A stretch of DNA of 64,000 bases, from assembly GCA_034440615.1 (NCBI GenBank), contig JAOTOM010004861.1, forward strand, positions 470,252-534,251, given 5' to 3'. The position numbers and the translations under genes are program-made. Source of the stretch: Ashinkailepas kermadecensis. Its lineage: Eukaryota; Arthropoda; Thecostraca; Neolepadidae. Under the pieces are notes generated by a model, which saw only the letters and a list, made by a program, of their open reading frames with translations, was not told the DNA's origin and made no database searches. Positions within the stretch are counted from its first letter, which is position 1. Each line of letters begins with the position of its first letter. Below, piece by piece: positions 1 to 12,065 of this stretch.

Positions 1-125
1 GTATTGACACGTACACAGGCACACTTAACGAACGTACAACAGTATCGCATACAAAAGAACACCCTGCCCCTGCGGCGTTCTTGGAGCCATCATAACAAAA
101 AATCCTCATATGCCCCAGGTAGATG

Positions 126-156
126 TCCATTCACTATCATTCTGGTAGTGAATGGA
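126..156. repeat. Perfect hairpin (11-bp arms, 9-nt loop)
   Basis: The arms TCCATTCACTA (126-136) and TAGTGAATGGA (146-156) are exact reverse complements around a 9-nt loop. No gene is adjacent and no function can be assigned. Confidence 0.6.
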
Positions 157-398
157 CTGCATAGGTGTTCTATCATACAGGACAGACACAGTTCAGACAG
201 GATGTCTCCCGGACGCAACATTGACAAAGACAGGTTGATTGCAGGTGACACGTGGTTCCAGGGTGGCATCAGAAGCTCCTGCACCGGTATCACCCGACGC
301 GCTCTCGTTCTACTATTCTATATAAAAAAAAACTGCATTCGAGTACAAAACGAGAATGCCTGACTGAATCCTCGGACTCCGCCCGTCGGAAATAAGTA

Positions 399-608
399 CC
401 AAAATATGGTGTTTGTTTGTTCGTTTATTGGGTCATTCTCGACGCACTTTATGCACAATCACGGCTAATGGCGCCGCCCACACTGTTTCGCCGGTGGGCC
501 GCGGGATTGGGAAATGTCCGAGTGGTGCGAGTGGTGAACCCGGGACCTTTGGCACCAAGAGCTCAACACCTTAACCACTCGGCCATCCCCGTCCCCAAAA
601 TATGGTGT
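399..608 (-). mobile_element. tRNA-derived SINE, family B, with 14-bp TSD
   Basis: The minus strand carries a tRNA-like head with an A box (TGGCCGAGTGGTTAAG, complement of about 570-585) and a degenerate B box (GGTTCACCAC). Its 3' tail is rich in AAAC (complement of about 413-430). The element at 413-594 is bounded by an exact 14-bp direct repeat, CCAAAATATGGTGT, at 399-412 and 595-608. That is the footprint of LINE-mediated insertion. The head most resembles a tRNA-Leu or tRNA-Ser type, but it is not a working tRNA gene because it has no foldable acceptor stem. It differs from the other SINE family in this window. Confidence 0.75.
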
Positions 609-819
609 GCTAAGGTTGTTTCGTACTTGGGGTGCGTGAAAAACTAACGTAGTCCACAAGCATGTATCAAACCAAGCATTTGCACCTCAGTGCCAGCGGA
701 TGTTGGATGGCCTCTGCATGTATACGGAAGACCAGGTGTGCATGCATGGTGAAATGCACGTGCTCACAAAGTAAAATACCTGTTTATATGTGGTGAAGCA
801 CGTGCCAGACGTTTTCAAA

Positions 820-950
820 ATGATTGGGGGGGGGGGGGGAATGTGTCCTTTCATGTCATTTGTTCAGAATTGACGTTCATAGATCACATGTTTAGCCTCA
901 GCAACATAGGGGGAAGGGTCAAGTCCCCCCCCCCTCCAGAAATAAATGAG
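820..950. repeat. G and C homopolymer runs
   Basis: A run of about 14 G near 826-839 and a run of about 11-12 C near 927-938 lie 100 bp apart in opposite orientation. They are simple sequence and error-prone in assemblies. Confidence 0.6.
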
Positions 951-1074
951 ATGTTCCTCCAATGAACGCATGCATAATTCGAATGAACTTGGTGGAAAAC
1001 TGTATATCTATCAGTATGATTGCGCACCTATGAAGCTTGCTTAAGACCCATCGGGATAACATTGGCCAACGAAA

Positions 1075-1205
1075 AAGTTATTGAGTTATTGAAGATATTA
1101 TATAGTATATATATTTAGTTATATATAGTTATTATAGTTAGTAGTTATTTAGTTATATAACATAGCCATAGTTATTATTGAGTTATTAAAGAGTTATTAT
1201 TTAAG
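1075..1205. repeat. AT-rich degenerate AGTTAT repeat
   Basis: The hexamer-like unit AGTTAT (or its shifted form GTTATT) recurs many times with TATATA interruptions. It is low-complexity DNA with no ORF. Confidence 0.6.
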
Positions 1206-1419
1206 CCTCTGCATATATAGCACGTGAGAGCACTACTGATCGATTGTCAATTATCCAAGAATACAAATGGACGCAGCTATGCACCAACCAATACAATATT
1301 GATGTGTCAAAACTTCAACTGCACCGACCTCGTACGAAAGCAGCTGAGAAACGGGGTGTGAAATATAAATACCCCAACCGGCGTCGGAGCCAAAGCATTT
1401 ATGTCGTTGGTCCCAACGA

Positions 1420-1545
1420 CATCGTTTATCGTTTATCGTATTATATGATCGTTTATCGTTCGCTTCTTATCGAATCGTCTTATCGATAATGGCTTATTAT
1501 CGCTTATCGTTTATCGTATTATATATTATATGATCGTTTATCCCA
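1420..1545. repeat. TTATCG-rich cluster
   Basis: About ten copies of TTATCG or TTTATCGT occur within about 120 bp, including the palindrome TTATCGATAA near 1477-1486. The TATCGATA core matches the DRE/DREF motif of insect promoters. Whether it is regulatory or simply a degenerate tandem repeat cannot be decided. Confidence 0.45.
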
Positions 1546-3869
1546 AGCATTTACAACGCGACAAATGGTCAGTCGTTCCCGTCTAACGTCATTCTTAGCC
1601 AAGTACCACCTTCATCCAACAGCTTTTATAGAACAGCCGATGCGGATTGTAGGTTCGGAGCACTCGGCCAGCCCGGCAGAGCGCTGGACTGGTGTGGCAT
1701 CGTTAGCCAACTCCAGTTTGGACGTGGACGCGCGGCGCCCGTTTGGACGTGGACGCGTTGCAGTTGCTTACTACATTAGCTGAAAAAGCGTGTGCTAAGG
1801 ATGAAATCGGCTGTTACTGGCCATTGGTTCTTTTCGGATGTGAATATTGTGAGTTGGTTGGTGCACATTGTTTGTGTTCTGTATAATCTGTGTTTAGCTT
1901 TCTGTGCCATGTGCGCAACTATATATTCTGTTTTGCTTCTTGCGAGTGATGTCAGTGAGTTGATGACGTGGTCGCCTTTTTGAGTGGCGCGTTTTTTTTG
2001 CGGAGCAATCTGGGAGGCGACGGCAACCGTGTCTGGCATGATCGGCATGTAGAATTTATCGGTGCGTGCCTATTTGCCATACAGCAACAGTTTTCACACG
2101 TTAGGTATCATATGCGCATGCTTGTGTAGCCTTTGCTATTTCTTGAGGCATGAGCAGTTTACTGATGTCATTATTTATATTTGATGATATTTACTGATGC
2201 CATTACTGATGACATTAGATATCAAAGTTATGGCTAGTCTGGTGTTCACGGCGGGTTCGGTTGCTAAGCTATTTTGTTGTTGTTTTTCTTCCTTCTTCAG
2301 AATCCGTACGAACCACGCTGATTCACTCTGATATTTGCTGGTTTACCATTACTGGTTGTGCGTCAGTACAGTCAGTACAGCCATCACAGCGTCAGTACAG
2401 TAAGTACAATCAGTACAACGTCAGAGTCAGTAGCGATTCTGTAAAATGCATCACACTCACTGTCATCGTGCATCTGGATGCGCCGCAAGAGGGATGAATG
2501 CGTGGTTTGTTTTGCTGAGTGAGATCACCTGTCAAATGCATAATGCAAAGCTAAATCAGGCACATACGGAACTACCACAGGTCGTCTTTTATTCTGCAAT
2601 GCATTTGAAGCACATCACTCTTCAATCGTCATACGTTTATTATCCTGGAATAACTCGGTTATGGATGCTAGACTTACTAGGTTCAACAACCAGACAATAT
2701 ATGATGTAAATAGCCCGCTAGCGAGTGCTAGCTTAACCATAGAGTGCATAGATGACGTGTGCAAATACGATGAACAATAAATACTTCTGTGATTCAATAC
2801 CTGCCATACTTTATCCAATACAAAAGCTGCAACTTCTTAGCTCAGACGGCCGAAGACAAGACAGCATCATGCCGGTATGGCTGCTAGAACTTCAAAAGCG
2901 TAGGTCACTATTCCTAAATCAAATTGATCCATGCTCTGTCACGAGGTTTAATCTCACTGAAAGAACAACGATGGAAGATGAAATTCGTTTAGTTTTCCCC
3001 ACTTCCTTTCCTTTTCATTTATTGTCAAATGTGCCCACAGATATGCAGTACCACGTGCTTTTGTGCTGAACTACCATGAAAGTTTGTCTCGCTCTCTGAG
3101 CTCATCCGAAACAACATTTTTTTTCATACATCACGATGTGCTTTTTTCTTAGTAAGGACCATATACTACCATATATATTCCATATACTATTCATCCACAT
3201 GTCAGGTGACAGTTCCTCATTTTCTATTTTCTGAGGGCGACGGGTAGACGACTTTTTCCACCTCTTCCATGCCAAACCAGCCTTCCAAAACAGCTGCTGA
3301 TAGTTAGGCTGCGCCGCGTGCCGCAGAGCACTGTGGCACAGCCTATCTGCCGCGCGGCGTTGGCAAAACCGATAAATCCATGCGTGCTTACCTATAATGC
3401 AATGGACTCGCCCAACGAAACGGAGCGATGACTTCAATGTCGGAGGTTAGAACGACAGGTCGAGTGATGTCATCTCGTTGTGTCACGCCCACAGATAGGC
3501 AAACCTAATTTTGAAAGGGAGCAGGAGTGGCAACAACTTAGCCCAAATTTTGGCGTATGAGCGAAATGTGCTGTCGTGTGGAATGAAGCATTCCGTGTAC
3601 ATCGAAGGCTATCGGGGTGCATGTGCCCCACACTCCGCATCTTTTCTGCACCTTGACCTGGTGCTCATAGACGTTGGAAGCAATGCTGTGAAGCTTTCTT
3701 TTAACGCAGCTCTTTATGTTATGATGCGCTAATGGAAGGAGGCGACCAGAAAAGTCGCTTTATTTTGACTGCTTTCGCACATTATCTCTCACACATCCAT
3801 ACATTGACTAACACACTACAGCTAAGCGATTTTCACGCCTGGTGAAATGGACCCATCGCACTGATGCCA

Positions 3870-4310
3870 CGCTCCCGACGTGTGACGTCACGTGTGCTCC
3901 CGCGCAATTTCCAGTCACGCCCGTCTGTTGCACCGCGCGCCTCTTGCACAGCACTGTTTAATCAGGCCGAACACAATCAGAGCGCTCAGCTGGCGTGACG
4001 AGGCCGCCGCCACTGTGCCGCCCAGGACCGCCCGGGACCGCCCGGGACCGCCCCGGCGCGCCCCGGCCGCCGCGGGCGGCCGCTCCGCCTTTCCACCGCG
4101 CCGCGGGAGCGCGCCGGGAAAAAGGGCGCGAACGGCGCTGAAAAATGGCGCGGCCGCCGCCGTTTGCGCCGTATGGATGGCGCGGCCGGCTCGGCTGACG
4201 CGCGCGATTGAGACGTCGGCGCGCGCCAGCGGCCGCGCGCCGGGCCGCCCCCGGTCAGATGGATGGCGAGTCAGAACGAGGCGATATTGCACAGAGCATG
4301 CTGACCGCGC
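3870..4310. promoter_or_regulatory. CpG-rich island with CRE
   Basis: This abrupt GC-rich block is dense in CG and poly-CCG/CGG, in contrast to AT-rich flanks. It is preceded by a TGACGTCA (CRE) overlapping CACGTG at about 3883-3893. Long ORFs exist on both strands, but they are what high GC produces and none resembles a known protein. It could be a promoter or enhancer island in the downstream part of the SoxE locus. No exon was identified. Confidence 0.35.
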
Positions 4311-6369
4311 CCAGTAAGAGAGAGCGAGAGACCATAACTGAACTGGGATAGGAGAGCAACAGAGAGCTTGCTACCGGACTTTGCTTTGAAATTTCACTAG
4401 TTTGAAAGGGTGGCAGTAGTAGAAAGCGAACTCTAGTGCAATAGAGAGCTTGCTAACTTGGAATAGTAAGTTTTGACCGAACTAAGAAAGATGGGTATGT
4501 AGATCAAACCTCCTTGGTGCCTTGCCGCACATTTGAGAGAGATGCGCTTCACGAGGCCCTCTGCGTGGTGCTGGGGAGGATGAGGAAAGTAAACTGATCC
4601 CGGGTAAACTGATCGGCCGCTTGCTTCTCCGATTACAGGACGTCATTTGGCTTGGCTTTCCATTTCGTACATAAAGGGGAAAAAGTATATCACCCTCGGT
4701 AAGTCGCTCGTTCTTAGCTGAAGTAAAAAGCATTTGTTGTATCTTAACAAGTAGCTTCTTACTAGAGCAGTTAGAATGCGTTGATTGGGTGAATGTGCTC
4801 ATTGAGATTTGTGTCTTAGGCAGTTGCGCGTTCTTTCGTAAATGTGTGAAAGCTAGGCTGTCATTTGATTGCAGTGCCGCTACAAGGTCTACTTTAAGAT
4901 GCTAGCTGGGGAGGTAAGATACCCCACAATTAGCTTCAAATCTCCCAGTAAAGGGGATTTCAAATTATTGATTACAGGAACATGGGCAAAAGAAGTTGTA
5001 AGGACAACGTTACCTCTTCAGTCCTCAGGATACAGAGCCAGCGCTAATCGATCTTGCCCACTGCCAACGGCATATGACGCCGTTTCTTTCTTTTCTCCCT
5101 CTCAGAAGTCGCGAACATACCACTGCGCGTTTCCATAGCGACCGTGTGTTGACAGTTATCATACGCGTACGGTTCTTATATATAATGCGGTTGGGCAACG
5201 AGAATGTGCGGCCTCATGCCTCGTTTCGACGCGAAAACCTCATGCACTATAATGTATGAAAGGTCGGTTTCAAAGGAGTACGTGGGCATGCAAAATTGGT
5301 GTCGAAATAAAATTAAAATGTTATTTGATTATAACATTGTACATATTCTCGTGATATGTAAAGCATCTCAGATGCATGCATTTGATTCTTATAACTGGGA
5401 CGAATAGAAGGGTGAAGATTGGTTCTGCATTTAATCCTGGCTGATGCAAATCCTGCGCACCAAATACAAATACACCAAATACATGCGCATTCGGCATGGT
5501 TGCCTTTCGTATTGCAATATACTCCACCTCCTTGAACAGTGATACGTTTTCATTAGTAATTTCCAACTTGATATTTGGTGCGCAAGATTTGCATCATTGC
5601 AACTAAATCCAGACCCGATCTTCGTCATTTTATTCGGCCCATTATGCAAAACACGCATATATATATGACAAATTTGTGCATGTCCTGAAGCTACTTTGAA
5701 GTTCCTAATGGCGGGACATATTTCTTTTATTTCCACAAACGTCTTACATGCATGGCACATTTCTGAAGACTTTAAGACTGCGTACTTTAAATCTATCAAG
5801 TTTTCTCGTCGAAGCACGCCGTACAACTATGAGAAGGTTCAGGGATTTATAAAGTTGTCGGCCCGCCGGGAACCCACAACTCTGAAGTCAACAGCATAGA
5901 GCGCTCTGATTGGAAATGCGCCACGATGCAGACGAGGGTGGGTGACCACTCAGCTATCGTGACAGCCGAAAATAGGAATGCTGTCAGGTAGTTAAAAAGA
6001 AGCACGGGTCAGCCTCTAAAACGCGATTTTCAGAAGCTGAAACCAAAGTTCATGGTAGATACAAATATGACATTGAGAGTCTTTTCCTCTTTGTACTACG
6101 GCCAGCGTTGATGCGAATTTCCCACTGGAGAAATCATCGACCCAGCCATGAAATTTAGAACAGTCTGCTAGTCTTGCTCCCTGCGCGTTTGTTTGTGGGC
6201 AATGCTATGGACACAGAGTATCGGCTACTTAACGCCCTCAATCTTTTCCTTGCGACATCAGCATGGTACCGAAATCAAAGCATTCTTTTCAACGACACGT
6301 CTTTGTAATACAACTCTTTGCGCGAGCAATCTTTGCTTGCTCAGACTTTGCTCAGTTGCCCAATGTTAG

Positions 6370-6533
6370 CTCAATCAGCAGGGCGCATCGGGGCCTGGGC
6401 CAAGCCCGTCCTGGCGAGACAAGCTTGATGCCACCATACGCCTCGGGCGGTCGTCACGTGACCCGTAGCGGTCGGCTGGTCACCGGCCGGGAGGGGATGT
6501 GTTGGCGCATCAATTTCCGCAGCACGGTAAGCT
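6370..6533 (+). other. GC-rich exon-like block with a good donor (unconfirmed)
   Basis: The block is locally GC-rich and ends in ACG|gtaagc at about 6533/6534, a good donor. A possible acceptor lies at about 6371-6378 (TCAATCAG|C). One plus frame is open, with residues such as HVTRSGRLVTGREG, but no family is recognised. It may be a noncoding exon, an unknown coding exon or chance. Confidence 0.2.
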
Positions 6534-6944
6534 GGAATTACATGAACAGGCAGACTAGCGTCTGCACAACAAGCTCTGCGTGGCAATGGAAGCTCTCGCA
6601 TCCTGTAAGCTCTGCAATGCATTGGCAAATCGCAACATTTGCCAATGGAAATCACCCAGAATACATTTACGCAAAATTGGCTTCGTTTTCATGACTAGAT
6701 TGACTAAGTGTGCTGAAAGCCGCAGCTAATATTTGATTGGCAGCCATGTATGCATGTAATCGAAGCAAATATGCACCGACGTACTTTCTGTATTCACATT
6801 TCAGGGACCGTCTCTTGGGACATATTGGCACTACATGTCAGCGACATGTTTCAGAGCAATTTAGTTCATGTTTGCCATTCTTTGGAGACCGACCTCTCTG
6901 ATCTGACCAAGACCGTTTACGACAGGCGACCCGAGCCACAATGC

Positions 6945-7050
6945 TCGTTACTGTACCCTACGATGTCTATGCCCACCACTGTACCCTACGATGTCCATAC
7001 CCACTACTATACCCTACGATGTCCATACCCACCACTGCACCCTACGATGT
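6945..7050. repeat. 30-bp tandem repeat, 4 copies
   Basis: The unit contains CCCTACGATGTCCATACCCA and recurs at roughly 30-bp spacing before giving way to a GA-rich microsatellite. Confidence 0.8.
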
Positions 7051-7094
7051 TTATCCGCCACGAATTAGCAGCAGGAGAGGAATGGAGAGGGAGG

Positions 7095-7129
7095 GAGAAA
7101 GTGGTACAGAGGGAGAGAGAGATAGAGAT

Positions 7130-7163
<34 letters not shown>

Positions 7164-7195
7164 GGGGGGGGGAGGGGAGAGGGTTTCACAGAGGG
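7095..7195. repeat. (GA)n microsatellite ending in a G run
   Basis: Nearly pure purine GAGA/GATA sequence followed by a run of G and GGGGAGAG. Open frames here are repeat artefacts. Confidence 0.9.
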
Positions 7196-7309
7196 GAGAG
7201 GTAACACAGGTACAGGCCGAATCTTCTGATGGGCAGCCTGTGGTGCGGGAGACTGAGATGTCCCTAACTAGATGCGCGGAACATCGCTGGAGGTCAACGG
7301 GGCACGTAA

Positions 7310-7810
7310 GTGATGACCTGGCCACATGCCTGGTCCGGAGAGTACTGGCGGTGACCGGGCTGGTGAACAGACGTGAAGGGATGGTCTGCCACATCAAAAC
7401 CTGGTTCGGGGAGTAGTGGCGGTAAGCGGGCTGGGGAACAAAAGTGAAGAGATGACCTGCCACACTCATACCTGGTCCGGTGGGCGGGTTGATGAGCAGA
7501 CGTGAAGGGATGACCTGCCACACCCAGGCCTGGTCCGGAGAATAGTGGCGGTGAGCGGGTTGTGGATCAGACGTGAAAGGATGTTCTGCCACATCCAGGC
7601 CCGGTCCGGAGAGAAGTGGCGGTGAGCGGGCTGAGGGAACAGACGTGAAAGGATGTTCTGCCACACCCAGGCCTAGTCCGGGGAGTAGTGGCGGTGAGCT
7701 TGGCTGGTGAACACACGTGAAGGTGGGTCTGCCACACCCAGGCCTGGTTCGGAGAGCAGTAGCGGTGAGCGAACTGATGAGCAGACGTGAAGGGATGGTC
7801 GTCTAGGCCC
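7310..7810. repeat. About 57-74-bp minisatellite, about 8 degenerate copies
   Basis: The segment GTGAAGGGATGACCTGCCAC recurs at about 7372, 7445, 7502, 7572, 7646, 7719 and 7788, each followed by a 'CCAGGCCTGGTCCGGAG' segment and a GGCGGTGAGCGG segment. Confidence 0.85.
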
Positions 7811-8507
7811 AGACCATGTACGCTATAGCGTTGACATGCTGCGCATCACTCACACTTGCTCTCCTTGAGTGATGCGGGCACGCACGCTCTTCTGAGAAGA
7901 ACTGCCGACGGTAGCTGCTCTCACCAGACATGGCATGTGACTGTTGCCATGTGTGACTGAGTACCGAGTAGGTGCCGAGTGCACTTTACCGTGTTCCTAC
8001 GACGTTTCGTTGGACAGGGAGGACGAGACACTAATGCAATTTGTCGAGTACGTACCATCCATAAACGTCTCGTAAATGTACCCATTAGGCGCATGAGAAC
8101 GTAGCGGTGTCCGTCATTTCCCACTGTAAACGACGGTTACCAGGATTACGTCTCTGCCCAGCGTTGGGTGCTGTCAATGCGTCGGAATCGTGATTGGGGC
8201 AAGCCGAGCCTGCTTTATTATGGTTGATGGGCATCACAAAATGGTTAGGCAGCCCTGCGTTTAGTAGCCGGGGAGGTTTAAATCGGTCGCTGTCCTAATT
8301 CGTTGTGTTACAGGTGCATTTCATGGATGCTTTACGACACTAAGGCTGCTTAAAAGCTCCGAAACAACATCGTTCTTCGTCTATGCTGCACCTCACTCTT
8401 GGCGCCATTGCTTTATCAGTGATGCCACCACCAATACGCCACCAATCATAAAACGTCAATTGTGCCTTCGTCATCTAAAGATACGGTTTAGATGGAGAAG
8501 TCTGAAT

Positions 8508-8690
8508 GCTTGGCGTCTCCCGACGGTTGCGAGAAGTGCTTCGCACGCCGACCAGTTCATGGCACGATCTGAAAGATTGCCGCGTCTCCCGACGGTTGCG
8601 AGAAGTGCTTCGCACGCCGACCAGTTCATGGCACGATCTGAAAGATGCCGCGTCTCCCGACGGTTGCGAGAAGTGCTTCACACGCCGACA
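8508..8690. repeat. 65-bp tandem repeat, 3 copies
   Basis: CGTCTCCCGACGGTTGCGAG and the following 45 bases recur almost exactly three times (starting at about 8514, 8582 and 8649). Confidence 0.9.
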
Positions 8691-9184
8691 CCTGGTCATC
8701 GCCCCCCGCCCCTCATCCGGCCCAATGGTGACCTCAACAGCACACGCCGTGTTGACCGCAGGCCTATCTTCACGACGCCCGCTCGCCGGTGGAGTGCGCC
8801 CTTGTGCTGTGATACGAACTAATCGTGCGTGGACCGAGCCGGACATCCTCCAGCCAGTGTCTGCTCAGATTGGCGGATTCTCCGGCCACTTTGCTGCCAC
8901 TGAAAATGCAGCTGCTTTTTTGTCGAATGTGCCCACATGAGACACATGTTGTAATCTAGCATGTCGTAGATTTTCAAATGTGCATACTCATTGCATGGTC
9001 GTTCTGATGTAAGCCGTTGTTATGCTCGTTGTTCTTTGCCAAGCATCTGGATTTTCATCTGGATTGCGTATCTTCTATCACAAATCAAAACATAAATATC
9101 CTGATGTGACGGTAGGTGAGACGTAGGAACGGATCGGCCGTGATCTTGGTCGTGAGCACCGTGGAAGGTCAGATTAGCCACGAA

Positions 9185-9255
9185 AGATCATGTCATGTCA
9201 AGATCATCATGTCATGTCATGTCATGTCATGTCAAGATCATCATGTCATCTCATC
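9185..9255. repeat. ATGTC pentamer repeat
   Basis: Runs of CATGT/ATGTC interrupted by AAGATCATC. Confidence 0.8.
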
Positions 9256-9324
9256 TGAGTGCAAAGCCGCTCACCAGCAGCTAGCTCTGTAGCCGGACCG
9301 GGCTGTTCATGCCGACAATCCTCC

Positions 9325-9735
9325 CCGTGTTCACATGAGGTACGCTGCTCCCCGTGTTCACGTGAGGTACGCTGCTCCCCGTGTTCACGTGAGGTACGCT
9401 GCTCCCCGTGTTCACGTGAGGTACGCTGCTCCCCGTGTTCACATGAGGTACGCTGCTCCCCGTGTTCACATGAGGTGCGTTGCTCCCCGTGTTCACATGA
9501 GGTACGCTGCTCCCCGTGTTCACATGAGGTACGTTGCTCCCCGTGTTCACATGAGGTACAGTGTTCGTGTTCACATGAGGTACGCTGCTCCCCGTGTTCA
9601 CATGAGGTACGCTGCTCCCCGTGTTCACATGAGGTACGTTGCTCCCCGTGTTCACGTGAGGTACGCTGCTCCCCGTGTTAACATGAGGTACGCTGCTCCT
9701 CGTGTTCGCGTGAGATACGCTGGTTGCTCCATATG
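9325..9735. repeat. 27-bp minisatellite, about 15 copies
   Basis: The unit is CCCGTGTTCACATGAGGTAC plus 7 bases. Copies are highly similar, with C/T and A/G variants at fixed positions. Because 27 is a multiple of three, several frames stay open, and the apparent Cys/Ser-rich or His/Val-rich proteins are artefacts. It lies 3' of SoxE exon 2 on the minus strand, so it should be within the next SoxE intron. Confidence 0.9.
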
Positions 9736-10038
9736 CTCTTGCTCTGGGTCTTCATAACTTAGAACTGGTGAGCCGCCTGGCGGGCTGCCCTGACCTACGG
9801 AACTGGGAAGCTGCAACAGGTTGCATGGACGCTGATCTCTATCGCTTTGAGGAACCTCTCCTAATGGGAGTGTAGCTTAACACGGAACCCTTTAGGAGGC
9901 CCTTTCAATTATTGTTGTAATCTTAGCCTAATCTAATATCCACTTTCGCCATACAAAGCTTTTCATATATTGGCACCCCTGATATGTGTCCGAGCTGGTG
10001 AGCCGGTGAGCTGGTGAGCTGGTGAGAGCTGTACTCAC

Positions 10039-10182
10039 CTCCAGAGTTTGCCCAGCGTCTTGCTGAGCTCGGCGTTGTGCAGCTGTGGGTACTGGTCGGC
10101 CAGCTTTTTGCGCGCCGCCTGCGCCCACACCATGAAGGCGTTCATGGGCCTCTTCACGTGCGACCGGCTGCGGCCAGACGAC
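10039..10182 (-). CDS. SoxE: SoxE transcription factor, exon 2 (first part of HMG box)
   Basis: This exon encodes the N-terminal two thirds of a SOX HMG box. Visible motifs are [20 protein letters not shown], then [21 protein letters not shown]. The [14 protein letters not shown] and [15 protein letters not shown] signatures are typical of SoxE (Sox8/9/10; Sox100B in flies). The HMG box bends DNA at (A/T)ACAAT sites in the nucleus. The acceptor is TTTCACAG|GTCG and the donor is CTGGAG|GTGAGT. The break after LWR matches the conserved intron inside vertebrate SoxE HMG boxes. The exon is 144 bp and takes one base to complete the Arg codon begun in exon 1, so the phases fit. The rest of the HMG box and the activation domain were not found at lower coordinates and presumably lie beyond the left edge. 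Identity is secure; the SoxE subclass is very likely because of the DIM motif in exon 1. Confidence 0.96.
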
Positions 10183-10196
10183 CTGTGAAACACACC

Positions 10197-10780
10197 AGTT
10201 ACCACCTGGTGCACTGTTGTTACCACCTGGTGCAGTGTTGTTACCACCTGGTGCACTGTTGTTACCACCTGGTGCACTGTTGTTACCACCTGGTGCACTG
10301 TGGTTACCACCTGGTGCATTGTGGTTACCACCTGGTGCATTGTGGTTACCATCCGGTGCACTGCTGCGACCACCTGGGGCACCGTGTTACCACCTTACAC
10401 ACATAGCCGACACTATTACACTGTTGTTACTACCTGGTGCAGTATTGTTACCACCTAGTGCAGTGTTTTTATCACCTGGTACACATGGTTGGCACTGTTG
10501 TGATCAATTGGTAAGATGCTGTTACCACCGGGCGCACATGGTTAGTGATGTTGTTACCATCTGGTTCGCTGTTGTTACCACCTGGTGCCTTTAGTTGGGA
10601 CTGTTGCCACCACCTGACACACTGTTTGTACCACCGTGTGCACATAGTAGACACTGTTTTACCACCTAATGCACATAGCTGACACTGTTGTTACCACCTG
10701 GGCACATAGTTGATGCTGCTGTTACCACCTGGGCACATAGTTGACGGTCTTGTTACCGCCTGGACACATAGTTGACGCTG
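10197..10780. repeat. 21-bp minisatellite beside SoxE exon 2 acceptor
   Basis: The unit TTACCACCTGGTGCACTGTT plus one base occurs in about 9 regular copies to 10390, then in increasingly degenerate and longer-spaced copies to about 10780. It starts about 15 bp upstream (in the minus sense) of the SoxE exon 2 acceptor. The 3' end of the intron is therefore repeat-derived, although the unit does not contain the AG itself. Confidence 0.9.
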
Positions 10781-10939
10781 GCCACATGTCACAGAAAGCT
10801 GTCACAGAGGAAAACAAACTCAGGCACGAACAAGCGGTTATCCATAAAGATCGAAATGACCGAAAAGTCAGAATGGTGAGAATGTCAGTTGTATCAGAGT
10901 TGCCAGAATGTCAGAGGTGCGTGAGTGGCTCCGGGCCCC

Positions 10940-11115
10940 CCCGACCCCAAAAAAAAAGAGGCCCCAAGGAAAAAAAAAAAAAAGAACGGCCCCCCCCCCC
11001 CCCCCCCACATAGTCCACGGGGGGGGGGGGGGGGGCGGGGGGCGCCCCCCCCCCCGGGTGGGCCCACAAAAGACACAAAAAGGGAACCCCAGAAAACCCC
11101 AAAAAAACCAAAGAA
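10940..11115. repeat. Homopolymer-rich low-complexity block (possible sequencing artefact)
   Basis: Consecutive long runs of A, C and G (for example about 14 A, then about 19 C, then about 18 G) lie next to shorter C and A runs. This is unlike the rest of the window and typical of consensus errors or unresolved simple sequence. ORFs on both strands are meaningless. Confidence 0.75.
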
Positions 11116-11454
11116 CTGACGGCCGATACGTCCAATCCGTCATGTCCAAACCGTCAGAGTCAAATCTGGTTACATGATGTCGAAGGAGAATGTGTGAGAC
11201 ACGTTGCTACCATAGCTACGATTGGGCATGGGGCTCCACGTATTCTTGAGGTTTCTTTAAGACCACGCCCCCCCTTCCCCACACACCTACGCGCACGCGC
11301 TGCTGCGTGTGCGCCTAGAGGCGGACACTTGACGGCCGGGTGACCGTCGCCAGGCCGGGTCGGGGTCAGACGCCACGGTGGAGTGGGGGGGGTCAGCTCA
11401 GGCGGTGGCTATTTCCACCGCGCGTCGTCGCCTCGTTTTCACACGGCACGTGGC

Positions 11455-11800
11455 CGCGACGTGGCGTGACCGGCCGGCCGGGTGGGCCGCCGCCGGCGGC
11501 CCTTTAACCCGCGCCTTTTAACCGGTCGCGCGCCGCCGGCGGCGCGCGCAAATGGCCCGCCTGCGCGCGGACAGACCGACCCGCGTGCTTTACGGCGTCG
11601 GCGGCAATCGGCGTCGGCGTGTGTTTGCGCAGGGATGACGGACGGCCGCCGACGCCGGCGGCGCGCGACGGCCGGATGTCGACGCCGACGCGGCCGTCGC
11701 GCCGATCTGGACCGGCCGGCCGGCCGGCCAGGTGCACGGGCGAGCCGTGTGCCAGGCGTTGGCGCGGGTGTTGGGCCGGGCCGTGTGGGCGTTTGAGCGA
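11455..11800. promoter_or_regulatory. CpG-rich island inside SoxE intron 1
   Basis: This very GC-rich block is dense in CCGGCCGG and GCCGCCGGCGGC. Two close TTTAACC/TTTTAACC motifs lie at about 11502-11522. Frames are open on both strands with no recognisable protein. A CpG island in a long developmental-regulator intron is a plausible enhancer or alternative promoter, but the sequence does not prove it. Confidence 0.35.
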
Positions 11801-11889
11801 AATAGGGGGGGATAGTTGCCGGCGGTCGGCAGGCATGCACGGCAAATGGGAAGGACGGGCTCGCGGGGAGTTACGGCGTAGGATGTCTG

Positions 11890-12065
11890 GCTGCCTGGCA
11901 TAGGTGTCGGTTTCTGAAAATTGTTAGGGCTGACATAATACATGAAGGCAATAGGCTGGACCAAATGGATTGGTGCTGGCATACCACACAGAGTTCCATG
12001 TTAAAAGTTGAAATAATGGGGAGTGCAAAGCCAACATTGGGGAGATCGGGGTCAAGTGGCCTCCA
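11890..12065 (-). repeat. Interspersed repeat R1, copy 1
   Basis: The complement reads CAATAATTTCAA..., then CCATTGCCTTCATGTATT, then CAATTTTCAGAAA. The same ordered blocks occur at 12640-12815 and 54035-54165. No coding capacity is seen. It is probably a short nonautonomous transposable element. Confidence 0.6.

Noticed and set aside
4..363. 119-codon plus ORF at the left edge
   Set aside because: Includes a noncoding hairpin, has no recognisable domain and shows random-like composition.
9325..9735. CRISPR-like array
   Set aside because: Units are directly contiguous with no unique spacers, in a eukaryotic intron.
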